Below, piece after piece: positions 34,901 to 45,232 of a stretch of DNA of 64,000 nucleotides. Position 1 is the first letter of the stretch, and the number at the start of each line of letters is the position of its first letter. Under the pieces are notes generated by a model, which worked only from the letters and a program-made list of their open reading frames with translations, searched no databases and had not been told where the DNA came from. The translations under genes and the position numbers were made by a program. The stretch is from contig OZ176050.1 in the NCBI GenBank assembly GCA_964247055.1, positions 1,984,001 to 2,048,000 of the forward strand, read 5' to 3'. The stretch comes from Paragordius varius (taxonomy: Eukaryota > Nematomorpha).

Positions 34901-36244
34901 TTGGGTGATATGAAGGAACGGAAAAACAAACTTTCTCGATTAGCTAACAACAAAGCCTTAGTAATGCTTGAAACTGTGGAGGAAAAGGTTTGATCTTATT
35001 TCTACACATATTCTATTTTTATGTTTAAAAGGCATTTTTAATTTGTCTATTTGATTAGTACAAAGAGCTAATGACTAAAAAGATTACAATCTTGAATGAT
35101 AAACGAAAGATTGAAGATCTGATCAAGGAATTGGATGAAAAGAAGTCACAAGCAATAGAAAAAGCATACTTACAAGTGAATAAGGTAATTTTCTAAATAT
35201 TTACTTCATCTTCTTATATATAAAAATTTTATTTTTTACATTTCCATGTTGCATTAAGTAATTAGATTTATATAGTATTATTATTTTTAAGATTCTATAT
35301 AATTATAACCTATAAGTAATTTCCCAAATAGTAATTAATATATATAATTTAGGATTTTGCTTCCATATTTTCTACCCTTTTGCCTGGATCATCGGCTACT
35401 CTGTGCTTACCCGAAGGCAGTTCTACTATTCTGCAAGCTGGCTTAGAAATACGAGTCAGTTTCAATAATGTTTGGAAAGAGTCTCTTACTGAACTAAGTG
35501 GGGGTCAACGGTATAATTAGTTTGAAAATTATTTAACTTTGATCTGGAAAAATATTAAATTTTATTATGTGTTTCAGATCTCTTGTGGCGCTATCACTCA
35601 TCCTTTCGCTATTACTGTTTAAACCAGCTCCCATTTACATTTTGGATGAGATCGATGCTGCGTTAGACGATAGTCACACCCAAAATATTGGTTTAATGTT
35701 AAGCCGTCATTTCAAAAAATCACAGGTTCCTTCTAATACTATAGTTTGACTTGTCTTCTAGGTTTTAATGTTTTGGATAACTTTTTGAGTTCTATTTGCC
35801 ATATTAATCGCTGAAAACAAGAAACAAGATTATTCTTTTATAATTTCGGTTAAAACAATAATATTTTTATTTATTTATATAAAAAGCATAATAGGAGACC
35901 TGCACATTTAGATTTAAGTTGGATATAAAGAAAAAATGAAAATTATATATTATTTTAGCCTTTAATTGGTAAAAATATTATGGTGGCGATTATCGGGTAT
36001 AATTGTTTTTTTATAAATACTAGGAAATGCTCCTCTTTTATTAAGCAATCCTAAAAAACCTAAATTACTGATTCCATATATAGGAGTGATTGGTTTAGAA
36101 ATGTCTAAACTATATGTATAATATATTTTGTAGTTCATTGTAGTGTCTTTGAAAGATGGAATGTTTCAAAATGCCAACGTTTTATACCGAACACAACTTG
36201 TAGATGGCCGGTCTACCGTTACTCGTTACACTAAAAATAATTAA
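25945..36244 (+). CDS. SMC2: Condensin subunit SMC2
   Basis: Structural-maintenance-of-chromosomes ATPase of condensin I and II; pairs with SMC4 for mitotic chromosome compaction in the nucleus. Twenty-one exons join in phase to 1235 aa (human about 1197): 25945-26112, 26140-26289, 26314-26475, 26502-26750, 26775-26915, 27677-27826, 29637-29856, 30326-30549, 30725-31024, 31205-31351, 31490-31745, 32213-32351, 32455-32579, 33094-33287, 33803-33946, 34327-34521, 34787-34987, 35059-35184, 35353-35510, 35578-35725, 36134-36244. It opens [20 protein letters not shown], with Walker [10 protein letters not shown]. Two coiled-coil arms flank a hinge (about [12 protein letters not shown] to SGG). The C-terminal head has the ABC signature LSGGQRS and Walker [12 protein letters not shown]. 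Four of the first five introns are 24-27 nt; later ones reach 1.8 kb. The gene converges with the ADAM gene. Confidence 0.97.
30088..30264 (+). mobile_element. tRNA-derived SINE in an SMC2 intron
   Basis: A 177 bp insertion flanked by a perfect 19 bp target duplication, TTATCACAAATGACTTATA, at 30069-30087 and 30265-30283. It carries an A box TGGTATAGTAG (30091-30101) and a B box GTTCGAACC (30135-30143), the internal Pol III promoter of tRNA genes. The head resembles a tRNA up to about 30150; an unrelated body follows. It has no tRNA fold at the 3' side, so it is not a functional tRNA. The exact duplication points to a fairly recent, LINE-mobilised insertion. Confidence 0.88.
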
Positions 36245-36266
36245 TTTTTGTATAAATATATTATAA

Positions 36267-36278
36267 TTTATTAATAAA
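36267..36278. promoter_or_regulatory. Palindromic double polyadenylation signal
   Basis: TTTATTAATAAA is its own reverse complement and gives AATAAA on the plus strand (36273-36278, 29 bp after the SMC2 stop) and AATAAA on the minus strand (36272-36267, about 20 bp after the ADAM stop). It is placed correctly for both convergent genes. Use as a polyadenylation signal is inferred from position. Confidence 0.6.
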
Positions 36279-36291
36279 TATATAAATTATA

Positions 36292-39200
36292 TCATCCAAA
36301 TCGTTTGTAGTTTTGTGCCCCTTGATTAATTTTGTGTTTGAGAGGACTAAAACGCCACAAATAACTTAAAATCACTAACAAGCACAGTGAGCACAAAATA
36401 ATCGTTAGTATGTAATTGGTATACATATAATGTTGACCCCAATCTAAAGTAAAATATGGATTATATAATTATCATATATCATGGAACGTTTCTTAATAAA
36501 GTTTTGATTTTTATACCAAAATCCACAGATTTATCACTTGACTGAAGTCTTAGATTGCATTTGGTCATTTCGCTTGCCTTAAAGCAACTGTCCAATTTTC
36601 TGGTTATATATTCGTATATATCACAAACACTACACTTGCTAAAATGCCAGGCCTTACTTATGAAAGCGCGTTGGCTACAAATAATTAAATATTAGAATAA
36701 GGATTAGGTTTGGGTACGGACGTTTATGAATCCATTTATAACCGTGACTGTGACCGCTTATATATGTTTACCACGTCATATAATATAAAAGCTTTTATAA
36801 ATTAAATTTAAAAAATATATACATTCAAAAAAACAATACCAATTATTTACAGTTGAGACACACATGGTGACTTAAAATCATGCCATTATTACAACCGCCA
36901 TTTAAACCATCTATTGAGAATTTAATTCTTTCACCCAAATGTCTAGCTCAATGCTTATTAGATAGACATATAATATCAATCAACGTTGTCTAAACCTATT
37001 GGGAAACAAGAACTTAAACATATATTGTATAAAAATAATTTTTAACGAATAACTAAATGAAAGTATATTTTTAATTGTTATAATATTTATTTTTTACTAT
37101 AGAATCTTACATGATATATCGTTAATGACGTTTATAATTTTATTGTATGACATTGCAAAAACATAACCAAAAATTATATAGAGTATGAGTAAAAAGTACT
37201 TAATTGAGAACATGAGATAGTTTCCATGACTCAATTTTGTTTCACAACATTCATCCATGCAATCGTGACCATAAACAGTATCGTCGTGATAAGCACCAAA
37301 TGTGTGACCTATTTCATGAGCCAAAACAAGGATTGAATCGTCTAAACGCTGTCTAACCACAAACAAACGGTAAAGACAAAAATTTTATACATGTTAAAGG
37401 AATGTACCTGAAATCTTAAAAGTAAATTTGGTTATATAAATGTCTTTTTATTTTACATCGCTTAAGCTAAACATCTTATATAAGAAATTTTGATATAGAT
37501 GCATATATAAATCCTATATTAGGTTTATATGATAAAATTATTTGCTAAATATTAAATTTTTAAAAAATGTAAAAAATATTTTTTTGTAGTTTAGGTTATA
37601 TTAAAAACATCTCGGCATTTTACCTTTAAAAAACAGCCCGTTGCTTAAAATTTGTTGGGGAGAGCTTACTTCTGAAATTTCAATTATATATAAATAATGT
37701 TTTGCTTTTTTTATAATTTATAATAAAATTAAATGATATTTTTTGAGAAGCATAATGTGCGCATCTGCGATTTGATACGGAGTAATTAGCAAGAGTGTAA
37801 TCACCTTTCTCAAATCCATGACCCTAATCCAAAAGCACCATCATAATCCTGATACTTGTATCAGAATAAATATATATCATTATGTAACTTGCTGTGCCTG
37901 CTAGTCTGCAATATCATTGGTAAAAATATATGTTTGGACTAAAAAAAAGAAGATTTAATCGTTGGATTTTTATATTTGAAGGCGTAAACATAGAATGCGC
38001 TAATTATTTCCTAATTTAAAAAAGCTTATGGCTAAATTTATTGTCTCATACGCGACCGCCTGCAACGTTATTTTTATATGGTAGATTATGGATAAAGTGA
38101 CTCTCTAACGATGTGATAATTTAAAGAGTTCTTGACTATTGATTCTCAATGCATTTTAAAATAATTTGGAGAAAAAATCTTTAATTAATAATCAAATCTT
38201 ATCCCAAATTTAAAATCCATGTATTAAAAAATGGGGAAAAAATTAATATGTAATGAAGTTGAGTCCAGGCTAACAAGCTCGAAATTAGTATACGATTAGT
38301 ACTGATGAGAGATGTTCACATATCATCTGCGTTTTCCTTAATTATTATTTTCGTTTATTTTCATTTAAAATTAATTTTAAATATGATATAGATATTCGTA
38401 ATATCTTATTGATGTATTTGAAAAATTATACTAATTAGTTTATTCTCTATGTTTGTTTTCAATATGATCCTATGAATAAAACTAATTGCGATTAGATACG
38501 TGATTATATTTAACATTAATTTAATGGCCTATATAGTAACACTAGTCTTAAAAGATTTAAGATATGGATTAAAATCAAAAATTGGTATTTTTTGTTACAA
38601 ATTTCACAAAGATGGTATTAAAAATCGGTACCTTTTGTTACCGCTTTTAACGGTTATAGCAGCAATGGCATCTGAGGCACAAGCAGTAGTTCGAAAAGCC
38701 ACTCCCAAAATGTCTGAAACAGTATCAACCGAATTAAGGTCTGCATACGTTAAAACGACATTTACACAGATTGGTTTTTTAGGGCTAAATTGTGTTTATA
38801 ATGAAAAACAAACCGAATGTCACTCATTATATTTGTAATTAAATCAACATAGGCATGCAGGTATCTGGTCAAATTTTTCTTGTACATAGCATCATTGACA
38901 GATCCGTGGTATTTATGGGTATCTGTAGTCAAAAAAATGAGTTCTGCTATTGTGAAACCAAGTTGATCCGAAATCGAAGGAAAGACAGTTTGGGAGAATA
39001 TATGATCTACACCGGATATCAAAATAGCGGCTTCCCTCAACAACCCAACATATATATCTTCATCGGTTTTAAGACGCTGAAACATATCTTGGTATAATAA
39101 CGGATCAATAAACATTCGTACTTGACAGGTTCGTTTTATAGACTTTTCGTGGGATTCCGCATGACTTTTAAAATTTTTTATATTGTTTTCCGACAAAAAT

Positions 39201-42200
39201 GGACATCTAAATTTGTGACCGAAGGTGTCGTATCGCGTTTTAGAGAAAAGTGTTGAGGGTACCACTACATCCTTAACGTCTGCATATGTAGATTCTCGAG
39301 CTACCCTACTCAAAAAACAAATAATGTATTTATTGATAATTTAAATAAATCTCTAACTAAATCTAATACATAATTGGTTAAGAAAGGTTAAATATAACCC
39401 CATTTAAACGCGATTATTTAGACTTAATTTATAAACTTTTGTTTAAATTAAGGGCCTCCACATTACATTATGAACTGTAATAGAGTTAATATTGTCTAAA
39501 ATTGTTATTGGCCCCTGAAATTCCAACTATAAACAATCCAATAAAAAAATTAAAAATCATACCAGCTTTTATACATCAATTACATTGTATTCAATTTTAA
39601 AAAGACTCTGCATCATATCAATAAGAAATTAATAATATATTACTTTGGTCGGCACATTCCATTAAAAATTTAAATATTTGTAAATTACATTATTTTTATG
39701 ACATAAAATATACCGAAAAACTGATTCTATTAACAATTTATTAGGTTAAAAAAATATTTGTAACAATGTTACAATTTTTTTAATTAATTTAAAAATAATA
39801 AAGAAAACAAAAGTATGCATATATAACAATTCAAAGAAAATTATTATTAATAAAATATACTAATTTATAAAATAAATTTATATGGTGAATAATAATTAAA
39901 AAATTAGCAAAATGTAATTGGCAGATTCTTGCTGAGAGGCGCTCACTTTGTTACAAACAATATACCACCGTGTTTTCAACATCTTCAAAGAAATATTTAA
40001 TAATAAAATTTATTTTCTTGTATAAAAGAAGGTAGATAATCATTTTATTAAAAAATGTTTAAAAAAAAATTAAATTATATATATAATAACTCAAAGAAAT
40101 TATTATTATAAAACATGAATTTATATTTATAATAAAATAATTGATATCGCACATTGTTCAAAAATATTAATTTGTTAAAGATGAAAAAAATCAAAAATAA
40201 ATATTAAAATATTAATATTTTTTTTATAATTGAATAAACCGAAACTGTGAAAAGTTTGTTATACATTTTAGTATAAATTGCAATTCATTTGCACTTTATC
40301 AATTATAAATTTTAATTATATACTTAATTTTTTATGATCGTTTTGGTGTATAAGGATTCAAAAAATAAAATATTTAATTTCACAATATATTTTTACATTT
40401 AAATATTTTTTATTTAATATGATGGATTGGACCACTATTGCAACTTCCATTCCAACAACATGTCAAAATAGATTGCCTAACCTCATACCAAGCCAAAAAA
40501 TATCTGACAATCTCTTTGAATGGCTAATGAATTATTCATCAAATGTTTATTATGCATTTCTACTCAGCTCCTCCTCCATCAACCCTAATAATTTGGGAGA
40601 TGTCAGTCCTAATAAGATTGATAGTATTGTGACCAAAGATAAAGTAACATTGCCAAAACCACCATTTTCCTACATAGCCATGATTGTTATGGCACTTAAG
40701 CAGGCACCCGAAAATCAATTGACACTCAACCAAATTTACCATTTTATTATGGATCGGTTTCCCTATTACCGAGTTTGTCGCCACAAGGGCTGGCAAAATT
40801 CGATTCGGCACAACTTGAGCCTTAATCCGTGTTTCATCAAGGTTAAACGATGTAAAAATGATACGTTTAAAGAAATGGAAAAACGCACCCAAGACCCCAG
40901 GAGATGTGGAGGCAATAAGGGAAGTTATTGGAAGTTGGCTCATGATTGTGAAGACATGTTTGAAAATAATGATTACCGAAGACGGAAACGCAAAAGCAAA
41001 AGGGACAAAAAATGGAAGCATTCCGATGATAACAAACACCCCAAACACCCAAGCAATGATGAATCTCCTCAACCAATGATTAATGCTACTCATCCCGATA
41101 TAAATTCAACCTTAACATTTTCCATATCTACTCTATTACAATAATAATATTGATATGATTTTTTATATACTCTCTTTTTACTATTGTAGAGATTATTTAT
41201 TTGTTTTAATAAATAAATTGCAATATAAAATTTAAATTTCATTTGTGATTATTGATGATAAAAAAATTTTAACAAATAATATTTTTTAAGATATTGTATT
41301 GGTCGATATATACCCTTTAAGGATCTATATCTTATATTTTAAACATGAGAATTGTAAAAAAATACCAAGACAATATAACTACTATTTATTTTACCAATGT
41401 TAGTAGCTGAAATTTGGCATTTTTAGAAAATTCGCTTAAAAAAAATCAATTGCTAAGATTTAAAAAGCATATTTTTGCAAATTTCGCGGACTAAAAGACA
41501 TCAAAAATGTCCCAACTTTAATTAATAATATTCATCTTTACCGTAAATTCTATCTGTAAAAATTTAATGAAAAAACTGCTGGAAACTCTTTTAAACATAC
41601 TGTATGACAATACACTTTTAATAAAAAACATAAAAACACTCAAAACGTTTTGCCTAAAACATTTCTCTAAATCTGTAAAATTATTATATACATATCATGG
41701 TAAAATAAAACAGAAAAAAACACTGATCTAAATCGACAAAAAGCAGTTTTACATAAGCTAATAATTCCGATTGCACATACAAAAGGCTTTAGTGTCAATC
41801 TCTAAAAATACTAACGGTTTAAACATGTTTTTAAATGTATGAATTCCTTTTTCCAGCTTTAATAGCCATTAAAAATATGCAGTTAAATTCAATGTGTTAA
41901 GGTTAACGTAATCAGACTTTAAGCGAACCATTTCCACTCTTGCATCTTAAAAAATTAAGGGCAAATTATACTAGTATTATTAGTGAATAACATAAAATTG
42001 TTCACAAAATTAGCCTGATATCTAAAACTTTAATAAATCCAAAAATAAACTTAAAAATAAGTTTGAATTAAAAACATGCATGAATAAAAAGTATCTAACC
42101 TTAGTTTTATAATTTTTGAAGTGCCATTATTTTTCATGACAGTTCCATTGTATTGAACAGAAAAAATTTTGTGATTACCAATTGCAACTCCTTCAAAGGA

Positions 42201-42596
42201 GTTTGTATCATCAAAATATCCAAAAACTTGGTAAGGATTTTTTGTGCTTTTGTGCGGTTCACTTTTTACCCGACCCTCCAACAATTGCAAAATATCTTGA
42301 ATATCTATATCATAAACTGGCTCCAATTTCGGACCATCTAGCCAGGCAAATAGGCGTAAATCATTGCTAATTACATGGGAACACGAAAAAAATTCGATTT
42401 CTGCCGTTTCCGTCTTTGAAAACTCAATTACAAATGTCGTGTTTTGGGGAAGATTGCGTTTAACCCGTAGTCGTCTCGATTGTGAATCTACAAATCGACC
42501 TGAGTTTTCATACATATATGATGAGATCACAGTATAGGGTAGAATTACAATTATAAAACAAATGCTTTTCATATCCAAGTCCATCGGTATTACCAA
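36292..42596 (-). CDS. ADAM-family metalloprotease (ADAM10/17-like)
   Basis: A membrane-anchored zinc protease of the M12B type, a candidate ectodomain sheddase. Parts seen on the minus strand: 42596-42100 has a signal peptide (start possibly the Met of [13 protein letters not shown]) and prodomain; it splices in phase to 39305-about 38830, with a furin-like KSIKR followed by [16 protein letters not shown], the start of the catalytic domain. An exon near 38735-38600 has DILGVAF. 37353-37111 has the zinc site [13 protein letters not shown]. About 36925-36850 and 36674-36517 are Cys-containing; 36443-36292 holds the transmembrane helix [20 protein letters not shown] and a short cytoplasmic tail. 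The joins between about 38600 and 36674 are unresolved, and no disintegrin domain with its usual cysteine set was found. The first intron (about 2.8 kb) contains a forkhead gene on the other strand. Confidence 0.78.
40419..41144 (+). CDS. foxL1: Forkhead transcription factor, FoxL1-like
   Basis: A single-exon gene of 241 aa coding for a DNA-binding regulator. The forkhead domain spans about residues 79-192: [20 protein letters not shown], then [17 protein letters not shown], the recognition helix [12 protein letters not shown], and [18 protein letters not shown] with a basic RRRKRKSK end. The MFENxxYRRRKRK ending and IYxFIMDRFP are most like FoxL1; class assignment needs a tree. Between FIKV and KGSYW (wing 1 region) there are about 24 residues where FoxL1 has about 8, including two Cys. 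The N-terminal 78 residues and the C-terminal 50 are unlike anything I recognise. It lies within the first intron of the ADAM gene, antisense to it. An AATAAA is at about 41208. Confidence 0.88.
   Translation: MMDWTTIATSIPTTCQNRLPNLIPSQKISDNLFEWLMNYSSNVYYAFLLSSSSINPNNLGDVSPNKIDSIVTKDKVTLPKPPFSYIAMIVMALKQAPENQLTLNQIYHFIMDRFPYYRVCRHKGWQNSIRHNLSLNPCFIKVKRCKNDTFKEMEKRTQDPRRCGGNKGSYWKLAHDCEDMFENNDYRRRKRKSKRDKKWKHSDDNKHPKHPSNDESPQPMINATHPDINSTLTFSISTLLQ
41145..42099. other. Forkhead 3' flank within ADAM intron
   Basis: AT-rich non-coding DNA between the forkhead stop and the first ADAM exon. No ORF, repeat end or RNA gene was recognised. 39306-40418, on the other side of the forkhead gene, is likewise very AT-rich and without a gene. 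Confidence 0.5.
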
Positions 42597-44225
42597 GTTT
42601 TAGAACACACACGTTTTAATTGTATCAGTGGCTATTGTTACTTATATCAGCGTATTCAAATTGCATTTTTTATTATGGGCCGAAATCGTAGCATTTATGA
42701 AAATTAAAAAATATTAATACGAAGGAATTAAAAAACTTCATAAAAGTTTTATTACCACGATTGCTGAGTGCCAAACAAATGCTTGAGTTCTTCTATATAA
42801 ACGATAATTTCAAAAATACATTTTTCTATTAACTTCGTATTAACATCTACTCCTAATTGAAATTATTTGAATTTCGGAAGTATTTATTTTTAGTTTAAAA
42901 TTAAACAATATAATTATAATTTATCCTATTCTTTAATATCATACCGCCAATCACAAAATGTTACTGCCAAAATCATGATGCATTTTAACTTAAAAGAAAC
43001 ATTCTAATTCGACATTAAAGAGTGCAGATTTTTTTTATAAATCCAAGGAATAGGGAATTATTAATTATCAATCTTGTATTCATTAAAACCCGATAAAAAT
43101 AAATGTTTAATCAGAAAATTACTTGTGTGCTAAACACTTTTGACATTAACCTAATTACCAATAAAACGTTTCCCACTTTATTTAAAATATTTTAAGGGTT
43201 AAAAATCAGGTTAAAAATAAATTTACATCTCCTATATATGATTATAATGATAATATCATTACAAAATTGAAATACTATAAAATGCTACAACACATTTTCT
43301 GATTTTAGACAAAAGGGTAAAAACCGCATCAATTAAATTTCATTTATCGCCATCCATGTTTGACAAGTAATATCATAATATTTTAACAATGATTAGAATT
43401 ATAACTAAACTTAATTTTATGTAATAATGACATTTTGAACTAATTTGCTTGCGGAAAGTGTATATTTTTAAAACGCGTTTTATGCTTTTCTCTTCGATTT
43501 TAAGTAGAAAATAATTTTAATTGACTCCTGATATGGCGGTTTTATAGTCAAAAACCAAGATTAAAAATTAATGGCAGCCCCAATTTTCGATCCAAAAACT
43601 TCTAAAAACAAAGGAATTTTTTAATTGTATATAGAATTTAAATTTATTGAATTAATATTAAAAGTCATATATTGGTTTATATTTTAATAACATAAAGGTT
43701 TGAAAATTAAATTACCGTTTTTTTAATTACTTACGAACCAAAGTTTAGTTTTTCAGATCTAATCATTAATTTTCAAACATTTTTGATAAAAATATAATTG
43801 TTTAATAAAAATCATTTTTTATTTAGAATAATTCTGATAAATTGTAACAAATAAAAGACTATACTTAATTGTGGTCCTTTTTTGGACCTAATATGGCAAT
43901 AGCATAACTTTTATATAGTTTACATTTGGAGATTGGATTAATCGCATTTTTAAACCGTTTAAAAATCTAACAAAGGTTCCAAAAAAATTTTCGTTGATTT
44001 AATCAGAATATTAACCTTTTTTTTAATATTTTTTATTTCTATATGAGGGTATATTTTTACATTAATATTTGTATAAGAATATTTGGAGAAAATTTTGTAG
44101 GGGAATGGTGTGTTTTTTGAAAAAATCATGGAAAACTTAATAAAATTCGGGACCAAAAATTCCTGGTTATATTTTTTATAATATTTCGAGGCCTAAGTTT
44201 TACAAAATAATACATTTATTACATG
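42597..44225. other. Intergenic region between ADAM and ATG5
   Basis: 1.6 kb of AT-rich sequence holding the presumptive promoter of the ADAM gene and the 3' flank of ATG5. A TTTATT at 44215-44220 gives AATAAA on the minus strand only six bases past the ATG5 stop. The minus-strand frame 43959-44156 shows no recognisable protein. Confidence 0.5.
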
Positions 44226-45135
44226 TTAATCTTCTCTCAAGATTATGTGTAAAAAATTATCGGGGTGACTAAATGACTGCGCAAGCCATAAAAGTGAAGT
44301 TTGCAAAGGTATTTCAATGCCATGACACAAAACTCGTCTAAAGGTATTTGTCTCATCCTTGCTTTCATAGTTAATATTGTGCATTTTAAAGTTACAAAAT
44401 TTTAAAAGATCGGCTAATACAGATTCACGGTATTCTGATGATTCTTCGGTTGAATTTATTTTTTGATAGAAAGGGAAAAGACGTTGAATCATACAATTTT
44501 TCTATAGTTATGAAATGTAATTACTGTATGAATTCTAAATGGAATGTTAAAAAAGGAAAAATCTTTCTCAGATAGCAAAACGTAATATTGTTTGTTATGG
44601 TCCCAAAAATCTTCAAAATTATCTAATTTATTGATAATTATACTTTGACAAAATGAATTCCATATTTCGTCGGAATCGCTTTGATTTAAGCTTGAACTAA
44701 CCATACATTTAGTTTTCAGATAATCAGATTCTTTTCTGGCAGAGAAAAAATTAGCTCTGAGGCTCTCTTGATTGTAACTAAAAATAACTGATGGAAAATT
44801 CTAAAATAAATAACTAACTAACATCAAAATGAACGTTTAGGCAAAAAGGAGCATTGGACGTCTTATAAAGATCGTAATGAGTTCCTAATGGGTAATTCCT
44901 ATATATTATTAATAAAATACCATTTTAATGGTATTCCATTAAAGTCCACCCAAATATTCTCGAAATTCAAGTCGTTTGGTTTCAACATGCCCAACAACAT
45001 AGGGATGTAAATATTTCTAGGCACAATAAAGTATCTTGATTGTTTATTATGCAGAGGATCCCCATCTTTAATCTTTAAAACTATTGGTATTTTGCCATCC
45101 CACACCTCCTTTCTTAAGTATTCGGTTTCTTCCAT
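44226..45135 (-). CDS. ATG5: Autophagy protein 5 (ATG5)
   Basis: The acceptor of the ubiquitin-like ATG12; the ATG12-ATG5-ATG16 complex acts as the E3 for ATG8/LC3 lipidation on the phagophore. Four exons, 45135-44921, 44898-44823, 44800-44525 and 44501-44226, join in phase to 280 aa (human 275). Diagnostic stretches are VWDGKIPIVLKI near the N-terminus, IWVDFNGIPLKW, LNVHFDNFPS across an exon join, DNFEDFWDHN, NIPFRIHT followed by IQRLFPFY, and the C-terminal HGIEIPLQTSLLWLAQSFS with HPDNFLHI. The ATG12-conjugation lysine of human ATG5 (K130, in LKHKSQV) aligns with the second Lys of LKTKCMV. All three introns are 22-23 nt. It is divergently arranged with the lipase gene. Confidence 0.95.
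44502..44920 (-). other. Three introns of 22-23 nt in ATG5
   Basis: Introns at 44920-44899 (22 nt), 44822-44801 (22 nt) and 44524-44502 (23 nt), each GT-AG. Removing each restores colinearity with vertebrate ATG5, for example PLKW/NYPLG, VHFD/NFPS and FRIHT/KNCMIQRLF. Each retained intron shifts the frame or meets a stop. Confidence 0.9.
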
Positions 45136-45232
45136 TCATAATAAAATTGTCATGCGATGTGCAATACATTCATTCTAAAAACTGTTTGAACATCACCTGA
45201 TACAGTAAAGATCGATTATTCTCCAAATAGCA
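45136..45232. promoter_or_regulatory. Bidirectional promoter interval, ATG5/lipase
   Basis: Only 97 bp separate the start codons of the divergently transcribed ATG5 and PNPLA2-like genes, so both 5' UTRs and core promoters must be inside this interval or inside the genes. No TATA box or other element is convincing by eye. Confidence 0.6.

Noticed and set aside
38500-38838. 112-codon plus-strand ORF
   Set aside because: It is antisense to ADAM catalytic-domain exons and has no homology of its own.
40560-41093. 177-codon minus-strand ORF
   Set aside because: Reverse-strand shadow of the forkhead coding sequence.
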